A DNA stretch of 26,780 nucleotides from Elysia marginata (taxonomy: Eukaryota > Mollusca > Gastropoda > Plakobranchidae): positions 33,560-60,339 of the forward strand of contig BMAT01009437.1 of NCBI GenBank assembly GCA_019649035.1, in the 5' to 3' direction. The notes below the pieces were generated by a model. That model was not told the origin of the DNA, ran no database searches, and worked only from the letters and a program-made list of their open reading frames with translations. Below are positions 1 through 8,200 of the stretch, in pieces (the first letter of the stretch is position 1; the number at the start of each line of letters is the position of its first letter). The position numbers and the translations under genes are program-made.

Positions 1-1047
1 TAATACAAACACACAAAAAATAGATCTATACATGTAACAAGTAATGGCTAAAAAGAATTTTTTTTAAATAAAAAATGGAACGAACAAGTGAAACTTAAAC
101 AAATAATTTAACGATATTTCAGGTTTTATTATCGAACTTAGCCAACGTAAACCAAAAAAAAAGTAGTCGATACCGCAAGAAAGTAATCGAATGAATTTTG
201 TACGCTCTGCTTAACCTATACCGATTTGGACACAGACATTAATGTGATCTGGCAGGAGAACTTCACATTTCACCCAGAGCGTGGATGATTTCAGAAATGC
301 GGGCCGACACACTTTGTACCACAATGAAAACTTACGACTTACGAAGATTTTTAAACAACGGGCAGGCGTGTAACTGTGTAACCATTATGTATTCAGCTTT
401 CGGCGTTTGCATAAAACTGTTGAAAAGTTTTTGTCCGCTTCTACTGCTAGCAGAAATGGGATATTTTTCATATTTTTATCGCTTCTATAGAGATATAGTC
501 TAACCGGTGGACTTTGGCTGAAGACGCAGCTTGTTTTTTATGCGGTGAAATCAATCTGTTACTTATTTGGAACTTGCTCAGAACAAAATGAAATATTTTC
601 CCTTAGATTTCAGTCGCAACACTAGTTAAACCTAGAAATTCTTTTTCTGCGGTGCTAAAACTTGAAAGTCGACTTTCCCAAAACTAGGACAAATTTTGTT
701 CTTCTCAGGACGGGAATTTTTTTAAGTAAGACATTAGCTATAAAAAGTAGAGCGCTGAATAACAATAACTTTGATGAAAGATCTGACATTAATTTAATGC
801 AATGTTACTTTGCATTCTGTATTCACTTCCACCATGCCTCTCCCAGCCTTGAGGTTGACCAAAAAGAAATCCAGCGCATCAAGCACATTTCATTTTGTCA
901 ATTTTGCCAGTTGGACTAACTTAAATTCTTGCGGTTTTCCCTCGAGCCATTACTCTAGCAGGCCTTTAAACAATTCATTCCTGCTCACCGACGGGTAGAT
1001 TCGTGTAGGAAGTTTCAGTGTTTTCTATGATATTCACCTCAATACTG
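1..1047. other. AT-rich non-coding stretch
   Basis: No supported gene. Short open frames here have no recognisable motif and no splice-site support. The only structure seen is one copy of a diverged 37-bp repeat at 496-532, listed separately, and the start of a retrotransposon relic at the right edge. Confidence 0.6.
496..532 (+). repeat. Diverged dispersed repeat, copy A
   Basis: This 37-bp block matches 2108-2144 in the same orientation at about 30 of 37 positions. The shared core includes ACCGGT-like and GACTTTGG blocks followed by GAAGAC. The copies lie 1.6 kb apart on either side of the RNase H retrotransposon relic. They may be fragments of one dispersed family or an old local duplication. 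Confidence 0.5.
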
Positions 1048-1107
1048 TTGATTGATTGATTGAAATTTTTACAAGCCCAGTCCATCATTAGTGATGATCT
1101 CAGGGCT
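1048..1107 (-). repeat. LINE 3' terminus: stem-loop plus TTGA tail
   Basis: The segment 1074-1107 folds with outer arms AGCCC (1074-1078) and GGGCT (1103-1107) and an inner stem CATCA/TGATG (1083-1087, 1092-1096) closing a 4-nt loop. It is followed on the minus strand by a short tetranucleotide run at 1048-1063 (TTGATTGATTGATTGA on the plus strand). A 3' hairpin next to a short tandem tail is how some LINE clades mark the RNA end for their reverse transcriptase. The position just downstream of the coding relic supports that reading. Confidence 0.55.
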
Positions 1108-1288
1108 TACGATCTCTTTAAATTTAGTTTACATCGATACTATAAACTTGACAACCTATCTCATATATTAAAATCAAGTTTTAAAAATCTTAGATATTTT
1201 TTACAAGTTTAAAAAGTTTTCTATACATTGCTTCAGATTTTGCCATATAATCCAATCTCTTTCAGATAATCCGAAATCTGAGAGGCTT

Positions 1289-1486
1289 TCACCTCTCGGA
1301 ATAGTGTGTGCATATTAGTCGACTTATAATATTTTTTGTCTGTTTAGCAAAAAATCTGCGCATTCCACTAAAAATAATGTGTTTTACAGTGAAAGGACAT
1401 TCACAAGCTGTACAATAGGGTTGTTGTTCCCCTTTTAAAAGGTATTCATGAGTGATCCATGAATGGCCGATATGGAGTCTGCTCAC
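1289..1486 (-). pseudogene. LINE C-terminal fragment with zinc-knuckle-like cluster
   Basis: This 65-residue open stretch is the best-preserved piece of the RNase H-bearing relic. It has the motif SRLHIGHSWITHEYLLKGE, then C-x2-C and H residues (YCTACECPFTVKHI). That arrangement follows RNase H in many LINE polyproteins and is thought to bind nucleic acid. The sequence upstream on the minus strand, 1487 to about 1700, continues in the same protein sense (LNRKQETVV then SRLHIGH) and joins the RNase H part. It is not an independent gene. Confidence 0.65.
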
Positions 1487-2107
1487 AACAGTCTCTTGTT
1501 TTCTGTTCAGTCTTTCATCATAAACGAGTCTTTCTTTAAGATTTGGTCTAATTTCATGAAGTTTATTGTCGATTTCAGTATCCCAGTCCGTCTGCCACAG
1601 TTGTTCAAGATGTGTGTTAAATTTGAGTTTTAGGTAGGACCAGATGACTTGTTTTTCATCGTTAATTTCCTGGTTGAGCGCTAGTGTAGCAAGTTCATTA
1701 ACTTTCTCATTTCTGGGTATTTCTACATGAGAAGGGATCCATACCAGGACGAGGGGCCATTTTCGCTAAAAGGTTACAAATGTGAGCAACATTTTCATTC
1801 TTAAAAATTTTCCCCTGTGGGGTCTGTATGGTCGAGAGGCTGTCAGTGTATATTACAGATCTTTAAATTCTTTTTCGTTTAACATATTTGAGGGCTAATG
1901 ATATACCCCCAAGTTCAGCATTAAAAACAGTGGATTCGTCGTTAAGAAGTGTCTGTTCTGCTTTATCAGGATCTTACTGTAGGCTACACATTAATACTGT
2001 ATTAGGCGGTCAAAGGGAAATAATGCATTTTTTCGATTTGTGACCTAGTACAAGTTTATGTCCTGATGCAAGGTCACTTTTAAAACGACATACCGTATGG
2101 CGTATGG

Positions 2108-2144
2108 TAGTCTTACCGGTAGACTTTGGTCGAAGACAAAGCTG
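2108..2144 (+). repeat. Diverged dispersed repeat, copy B
   Basis: Partner of 496-532, same orientation, about 30 of 37 positions identical. It lies inside a 100-codon minus-strand open frame that otherwise shows no recognisable domain. This is one reason not to call that frame a gene. Confidence 0.5.
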
Positions 2145-3300
2145 TTTAAATTTAGATACACGTAACGGTAATGTGGCTGACCTAAATCTCAGAGGGGTTT
2201 TTGATGATTTAAGAGAGACTAATCCGTAGTCACAGGTATTGCAAATAGAGTTTCTTCTTGCCTGATCTGTATCATATTGCACATCCTTCGTATGGCGAGA
2301 TGGGAAATGCACTTGGACTAGAGCAGTTTTAAAACTCGAATGGCAATGATCACGTGATCACTTCCGAGTAGATATGGGTCAATGTATTTAGCTTACACAA
2401 TTTTGTTTGAGACGCCTAACTAAAAGCGTAGTGTTTCAAATAATAAACTTGAGTTTGGAACCTTGAGTTTCAATGTGCTTGTAACTGACTGTAGTGTGTC
2501 CTCTAACAGTAGGTATTGCTGGATCAGATGTAAAAAACATTTAATTTAACTGTTTGTATCATATTTGTGTGTGATTATCAAAAAGGCGTTCTGCTCGAAA
2601 TTCAAATTGAGTCAGCTGAAAATTCGGTATGAAAAAAAAAACAGAAAAAAAGAAATGCTAGGCTTAAGTTGTCCTGCCAATTTCATTTTTTTTTCTCAGC
2701 ATGTTCCAAAGACGTAGCAGATTGGTTTCATCGCATATAAAAACAAGCTGTTCTGAAAAAGTTTGAAGGTTCAAAAAGAAGGCTCATCACATTTTGTTTG
2801 CTTTTCATTTCGTTTAAATGTTAAATATTCCTTTATAAAAAGAATAATGATGCAAAAGGTTACCATTCATATTTAACTTTTAAGAAAACTTTATATGCAG
2901 AGCCAAAGCCCTAAATCTAAAACAGAGTCCACCCACATGTAAAATGGGTGTCTGACTAAAGGCAGTGCTATAAATTTAAGGAATGTTGGTATATGACCGC
3001 CAGATGTACTGTAATGCCCTGAAATACGGGGTAAATGTATAAAGTAGTGAGACCGCGTCCGGCGAAGGAATACTATAACCATGTGAAAAGAAAACATGAG
3101 ATGTAGAGCCTAAAATGGAATAATAATACATGTAATTGTATTGTACTGGCACCCATTACCTAGGCTAGATCTGGGCCTAACTCAGACTCTTAATAAAATA
3201 TCTTCAGATGCATACAGAGTATAATTATGCACCTTTTATTTTCTAGCCTCAAGCCCCTTCCCTTCGCTTTTGTGACGAGCTAGGTGTGGGTGCTTTTGCT

Positions 3301-3497
3301 GACAGAGTGGACGCCTTCTCCCTCCTTCATTGTCCCTTTCATATAATCACGATCTAAACGTTGTCATCATCAATGACTGGCGTCAAAAAGAGGCGGTATC
3401 TCTGCCCTGTCGCCTATGACCTAGAACTGGTGAGTCCCAAAGAAAGAGGCCCGACCTGTAATTAAAAGGTGTAGGTAAGGCGTGTCCACTCTATCTG
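3301..3497. repeat. Spaced imperfect inverted repeat
   Basis: GACAGAGTGGACGCCTT at 3301-3317 is matched in reverse complement by the segment at about 3474-3497 (AAGGCGTGTCCACTCTATC), allowing a 2-base insertion and one mismatch. The arms are about 160 bp apart. This could be a degraded small DNA element. I see no clear target duplication, so the assignment is weak. Confidence 0.35.
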
Positions 3498-4190
3498 CAC
3501 AGTCATTCAAACTAGCTCAAAATCTAGGTCATCTAAATTGATTTCTAGACAAAAGTCAAGCTTTTAGACTCTCAATCTAGATTTTAGATTTAGATCTCAC
3601 CTAAATTTTACAGATTTCAACGCAAGAATCGGGTGAAACTGTTTCGATTAATATGCGTTATCTGTTTTCAAATTTTGTTCGAAGTGTGTCAAATGCTTCC
3701 TAAAAGTAAAAACTAGGTCTTTTGCTGTCTTCATCATTCATAGGCTACGGCTAAAACTAATTGTGTGCATCTACCACTCCGGATTAGTCCACATTCGGGC
3801 CTCTTCATTGTCAATGATTCTGACCTAGGCCACCATACTCAAACGCGGCTTAGGTTCTGACCTATATGGTGTAAAATGTATCAAAAGTGCTATAAGAGCG
3901 TTTTATTTTAGGGTCGTAATATTTTTCCCACTGTGCCACACAAAAACTACGCAATTTGCAAGACAGAAAACGCAACCAAGAGATTGGAGTTTTCCAAAGA
4001 CTCACAAGACCCTACTGAGATAAAGGTCATAGCCATTGACACAGGCTTAGAATGATATAATATTACAGAAAAAACACAGAACAAGGGAAAACCCAGCCAG
4101 TTCAGCTGCAAACAAAGAAAGGCTTCATAAAAAGTCCCTCGCCTTTCTCCATACGGTACTTCGTCATTAGCTTTAGAAAGCTGTAGCAGG

Positions 4191-4234
4191 TGGCGATTGT
4201 GTAGCAATCCTATGGCGCTTGTGTAGCAATCCTA
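4191..4234. repeat. 22-bp tandem duplication
   Basis: Units 4191-4212 and 4213-4234 abut exactly and differ at one of 22 bases (TGGCGA versus TGGCGC at the start, then TTGTGTAGCAATCCTA in both). The low divergence suggests a recent slippage or template-switch event. Confidence 0.8.
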
Positions 4235-5443
4235 CAAAATAAAGTGAGTTGCGCTGAAGATCAAGTTGGAAAACAATATTTTTTATTGTTTGACCATAAT
4301 GGGACTGTCAGTCTAGGATAATCTTCGAGTTTCAACCATAGAAAGCCTTGCACAGTGTTCTTACCTCCTTTTTTTTTTTTTTTTACATAAAACGGGTCTC
4401 GATTCTTTAAGTGCAGTAATTCAGGATATAACTCAGGATACCAAAATTTTCCATTAAATATCTTGTTAAAAAGTGCTTTAAATTTTGAACTAGGCCCCAT
4501 GTACAATATGAATTTAAGAGTTTCAATTTTTTGGACTACTTCACATTTATATTTGCGATGGTTTAAATCGATTTGGAGCCGCTTTATTTTCCAACCTATT
4601 TGTACACACGCTTGAACTTAATTTTGGTCCATTTTATTAATAAAGATGTTTAGGTAACACATCCGACTTCTCTAAAGGGGAAAAAAATTCGCTGAGACCG
4701 ATGAGTCATTTGGTCGAAAGGACGCAACAACAACAAAAAAACCCACAAAATTCTCATTTAGGCAGAAAAAGGCTTACCTTCTGTTAATCATACTGGACCT
4801 ATTAGCTTAATTGTTAATATGCATGTATATATAGCACCGGCAGTCCTTCTATATTCAGCCGTCCATTGCGTGTAGTGGGTCAGTATTGTCAAGAAATTCA
4901 GATGCCTCGTAATTAGTGAGAATAAGTCGGATGCCGGAAACTTTACTATTGTACGGGAAAATGCCTTTTGAAAAGTAGCTTTATTTATCTTTTTGAAAGC
5001 AATTGTCATATCTTCTAAAAATGTTTTTAAACAATTTCATGCATTTTTTATATGAAAAGCCCAGAAAGATGCATCATTCAAAGTATCATTGAACGCAATG
5101 TAATGTGAAAATTGGGACATCCCACTCGTTTAGACTTGTTGCGAGGAAAAAAAGTAACAGAACAAAATCACTCGTCTGTTGAATCATTGGTGTTTCAAAA
5201 CTTTAAACATTGCTATGTTAGTTACTGGTACTAAAATAACATGAAGTAAACAGCACCGGGCATTATAATACGCACCAAAGCTCATTTAACTCATATTCCC
5301 GATCATTACAGCGCGGCTGCCTGTTACTAGTCCTAGGCTCTCAAATACTTACATTTCACAAATTTCAAGCACTGCCTTTAGCCAGATACTCCTTTAGGGC
5401 TGAGGAAAGTGTGAATAAATTGCTTTCCTAAGGCAATTACAAT

Positions 5444-6307
5444 ATGACAAAGGTAGATTTATTTCAAAGGCGTTTTGCCGTACATAAAACTTTTGGGAGC
5501 ACAAAAGTGTTGAAGAACGATTTACTGACGACTATTTATGCAAGAAATAAGATAAGACCAGAGATTGGTGACACACAGTGTGGTTTTGTTAAAGGAAAAG
5601 GAACAACAAATGCAGTTTACATGCTCAGAATGATAATAGAAAGAGCTTTGAAAATGCAGAAGGACGTATACCTATGTTTTATTGACTACACCAAGGCTTT
5701 TGACAGAGTTAAACACTGGGAAATGATCAAACAACTAAAACTATTACACGTGGACGGAAAAGATCTCCGGATAATAAAAAATATCTACTGGCAACAAACT
5801 GCAGCAGTCAGGATAGAAAATGAGACAAGCCCTTTCCAAATGATAAGGAGAGGAGTAAGACAAGGATGTGTGCTCTCACCGGATCTCTTTAACCTTTACA
5901 GTGAAACAATCCTAAGAAACTTAGATGAATACCCAGGAATTAGAATAGGTGGAAGAATGATCAATAATCTACGGTATGCAGACGATACGGTATTAATAGC
6001 TGAAAATAAGGAAGATCTACAAAAATTGATAGACATAGCAGCAACCGAAAGTAAAAGAATGGGACTCGAATTAAACAGCAAAAAGACAGAAGTTATGGTT
6101 ATTAGTCGGAGGCCAAATCTAAACGCTGATCTCTTTGTTGATGGGACAAAATTGAAACAACGCGACTCTTTCAAATATCTAGCAACTATCATAACACAGG
6201 ACGGTAAAAACCACACAGAAATAAAAGCTAGAATTACACAAGCCAAAACTAACTTCCAAAAAAATGAAACCATTACTAACCAACAACAAAATAACGATAA
6301 CAACTAG
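5444..6307 (+). pseudogene. LINE reverse transcriptase, palm domain (first frame)
   Basis: This 287-codon frame carries the reverse transcriptase core. QCGFVKGKGTTNA lies at residues 45-57. Motif A, FIDYTKAFD, is at 79-87 with the first catalytic Asp at 81. Motif B, RGVRQGCVLSPDLFN, is at 136-150. Motif C, YADD, is at 178-181 (bases 5975-5986) with both catalytic Asp residues kept. A motif D-like NSKKTEV is at 211-217. About the first 20 residues do not look like the family and may be flanking sequence or an earlier frameshift. The last 15 residues are out of frame, because the true frame continues at 6264. All visible catalytic residues are present, but the product would lack an endonuclease and its C-terminal domain. 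Confidence 0.85.
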
Positions 6308-6746
6308 AAAACGGGTCCTTCAATGTTACATTGGACCCATACTTATGTACGGATGTGAGGCTTGGACAATAACTAAAGAGACACAAAAGAAAATTGAGAC
6401 TGCTGAGATGTGGTTCTTTAGACGTATGCTAAGAGTACCATGGACGGCGAGAAAGACGAACGAAGAGGTTCTGAAAGAGCCTGAGACAACCAGGTCCTTG
6501 ATGAACAGAATACGAAGACGCCAGGCAAAATTTGTGGGACACATAATGAGAAGAGAGGGATTAGAGAACCATGTTACAACCGGAAGAATGGAGGGGAAGA
6601 AGAGCAGAGGAAGACAAAGAGAGAAAATGCTTGATGGCATGACTTCTTGGATGGGGACAAAGAGATTTACGGACGCATTGTCGGAAACCTGGGATCGAGA
6701 GAGCTGGAAGGACATGACCGCCAACGCCAAGGGGCAAGGCACCTGA
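6264..6746 (+). pseudogene. LINE reverse transcriptase C-terminal domain (second frame)
   Basis: This 160-codon frame continues the preceding one after a +1 shift in an A7 run at 6258-6264. It carries the conserved post-catalytic region: GPILMYGCEAWTIT, then a helix-rich MWFFRRMLRVPWTARKTNEE, then QAKFVGHIMRREGL and a basic GKKSRGRQREKM stretch. These are typical of the thumb and C-terminal region of this LINE type. It ends with a stop immediately before the TGATGATGA tail. The apparent ATG at 6264 is an accident of the frameshift, not a real start. Confidence 0.8.
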
Positions 6747-6970
6747 TGATGATGAAGATTTATGTAATATTTTAATACAAATGAAAAAACCTAACCGATT
6801 GCCTTTTTTTGCTTTTTTGTTCATGACTCTGAGGCGTAATACTTTTACTGAGTACTTTAAAACGCTTTGACCTTGAATGCATCTTGAAACAATTTGGCCC
6901 GAAAAAAAACCAAAAGGAAAACATGACACCTAAAAGAAAACCCAGGGGTACTCTTGACCAACTGCGGTCC

Positions 6971-7102
6971 GTCTAGACTTTGCCAGGTAGAAAGGAATAT
7001 ATCGACATCGTATTCTTTAGCAGCTGCATTCTAAAAATCAATCTTTGACCAAATGAAGTTATCGATATCTATATATTTCAATCGATCTGGCAAAGTCTCG
7101 AC
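6971..7102. repeat. Small fold-back sequence between two LINE relics
   Basis: GTCTAGACTTTGCCAG at 6971-6986 is matched by its reverse complement at 7087-7102 with one mismatch in 16. About 100 bp of AT-rich sequence separates the arms. It resembles a minimal fold-back or MITE-like element, but no convincing target-site duplication is visible. It sits exactly in the gap between the 3' ends of two LINEs that face each other. Confidence 0.5.
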
Positions 7103-7135
7103 GTACCGAAGTTATTCAACAGTGCCAAACCTGGG

Positions 7136-7156
7136 CTAGATAGAGGCTCTATCTAG
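7136..7156. repeat. 21-bp palindrome
   Basis: Two 10-base arms (CTAGATAGAG and CTCTATCTAG) flank one central base and are perfectly complementary. The palindrome lies just outside the 3' end of the minus-strand LINE relic that begins near 7160. Confidence 0.7.
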
Positions 7157-7671
7157 ACTATATGACTTACTGACTTAAGGCCTTCCGTTGGAGTGTCGTC
7201 CGACCTCGCAGCTTCGGCAGCCTTCTTTATGTCTGCCATGAAGTTAATCCATTCTTGTCTTCTTTCTGCAATCTTTCTTAATGTTTCCAGGTCTTTTTGT
7301 GATGTGAGAGAGATGCTCCGATTCTGCAGTATCTTGAGATCGTTATTGAGAGTCATGGGGAGTGTGGTGATCGGCCTACCCCTGGCTCGCTTGGCATTGT
7401 CGTGGAAATAAAATGCCATAGCTTTGTTGGCAGGGATCAATGGTTCTCGCCTAAGTACATGACCGAACAGCCTCCACCTTGCTTGCAACACTTCCAAAGA
7501 AATTGAGGTTTGTTCACATTTTTTGTAGAGGGACTTATTTGAAATTTTTATTGGGTACCGAATTCCCAGAACCCTGCGCAGCTGCTTTCGATGGAAAGAG
7601 TCCAACTTATCTTCGTCTGTTTTGGTCAGTGCCCATGTGCCGCAATTGTATAACAGAACAACTGACCTCAC
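7153..7671 (-). pseudogene. LINE reverse transcriptase C-terminal fragment
   Basis: This 172-codon minus-strand frame has the post-catalytic signature of LINE proteins: NCGTWALTKTDEDKLDSFHR, then KQLRRVLGIRYP, ARWRLFGHVLRR and a basic RARGRPITT motif. The protein sense extends upstream in other frames (SKIALNKM, TKQRTRIKLYNTLVRSVVLL) through a stop at about 7730, so the ATG-like start is not real. The layout (YGC-W, LRR-LG, FGHVLRR, RGRP) parallels the 6264-6746 fragment, but the sequences are clearly different families. Confidence 0.8.
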
Positions 7672-8200
7672 TAGGGTGTTATATAGCTTAATTCTTGTGC
7701 GCTGCTTGGTTTTGTCCGCTCTGTGTCATATCTGTTCCATCTTATTCAATGCTATTTTTGATAGGTGTTTTCTGTGTTCTATGTCTTCTTTACTGCCAAG
7801 CAGTGAACCCACTTTCTTTGATGTTTTCCTTTCCTCTTAATCTTTTCTTACTGAGGTGTGCTCCGATTTGTCTACATTGACTTTGAGTTTGTGAACTTTG
7901 AGTGTTTCTTCTATTTTTTTTCACAATCACTGGTTGGTTGCCAATAAAGTCTATTTCCCACTGTTTTTGTGTGCTGCTGTTTTGATCATTCTGAAGTAAA
8001 AGCTCACGTAACTGTGCCGAATAGTTGTTTGCAGATTGGTCCTGAGAATCTAATGAAAGTTGAATAGCACCTACTCTGTCATTTACTTTCCACGCCTTTT
8101 GAATGCTGGGTATGACCGATTTGTGAATCACAAAACCATTGCCGTAGTGTCTACAATCTGATTCAAATAACAAGACTCTGTGTCCTAGAATGTTCACATC
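7160..8200 (-). mobile_element. Internally deleted non-LTR retrotransposon relic
   Basis: Reading the minus strand from 8200 leftwards, a piece resembling a LINE AP-type endonuclease comes first (HYGNGFVIHKSVIPSI, VNDRVGAIQL). About 200 bases later the protein is already at the end of a reverse transcriptase (LKVNVDKSEHTS near 7890, then YNCGTWALTKTDEDKLD near 7640). The palm core with motifs A to C is missing, so this copy carries an internal deletion rather than only 5' truncation. Several frameshifts and a stop are present. The 3' end carries a degenerate AAGTCAGTAAGTCA tract at about 7163-7180. The C-terminal sequence differs from the neighbouring plus-strand LINE, so it belongs to another family. 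Confidence 0.75.
7925..8197 (-). pseudogene. LINE endonuclease-like fragment
   Basis: The first 50 or so residues of this frame (LFESDCRHYGNGFVIHKSVI, then VNDRVGAIQL) match the pattern of the middle of a LINE AP-type endonuclease, where an YG-x-GF strand is followed by a residue run ending in R-x-x-x-x-x-L. The remainder (about residues 50-90) is not recognisable. After an A-rich run near 7914-7921 the sense continues in another frame as reverse transcriptase motif D-like sequence. The catalytic N-terminal and C-terminal histidine motifs of the endonuclease are not visible. Confidence 0.5.

Larger units (their letters stand above)
1048..1935 (-). mobile_element. Decayed non-LTR retrotransposon with RNase H domain (3' part)
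   Basis: Reading the minus strand, about 1935 to 1690 encodes the three landmarks of a LINE-type RNase H: FNAELGG near 1920, YTDSLS near 1845, and WIPSHVEIPRNE near 1735. They lie in two frames separated by at least one stop and one frameshift. A conserved C-terminal segment follows at 1289-1630, including SRLHIGHSWITHEYLLKGE and a Cys/His cluster (YCTACECPFTVKHI). The end has a stem-loop at 1074-1107 and a TTGA-type tetranucleotide tail at 1048-1063. RNase H is typical of the I group of non-LTR elements, so that assignment is likely but not proven. The endonuclease and reverse transcriptase parts are absent or unrecognisable. It is a dead copy. Confidence 0.75.
2313..5443. other. Non-coding stretch with short repeats
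   Basis: No supported gene. It contains a spaced inverted repeat around 3301-3497, a TCTAGA/TAGATT-rich patch at about 3518-3600, an exact-length tandem duplication at 4191-4234 and a poly-T run near 4370. The longest open frames are under 90 codons, are AT-driven in composition and lack motifs. Confidence 0.55.
5444..6760 (+). mobile_element. 5'-truncated non-LTR retrotransposon, reverse transcriptase region
   Basis: Two plus-strand frames together cover the fingers/palm to C-terminus of a LINE reverse transcriptase. The 5' half of the element, including the endonuclease and the first reverse transcriptase motifs, is missing. The coding part ends at 6746. A TGATGATGATGA tract follows at once, with no long 3' UTR. 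A very short 3' UTR ending in a trinucleotide repeat is a known feature of RTE-type elements, which makes that clade a reasonable guess. The frame breaks once, at a run of seven A. The copy is otherwise well preserved and so relatively young. Confidence 0.85.

Noticed and set aside
2010-2312. 100-codon minus-strand frame
   Set aside because: No recognisable domain, and it overlaps a copy of a dispersed repeat. It may be decayed upstream sequence of the RNase H LINE, but nothing shows it.
5896-6742. Minus-strand open frames of 135 and 138 codons over the LINE
   Set aside because: They are antisense shadows of the reverse transcriptase frames, with no motif of their own.
6561-6929. 122-codon minus-strand frame
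   Set aside because: Mostly antisense to the LINE C-terminus and continues into flanking AT-rich DNA without any recognisable domain.
7193-7880. Several plus-strand open frames of 60-72 codons
   Set aside because: They overlap the minus-strand LINE relic, whose protein motifs are clear on the other strand.
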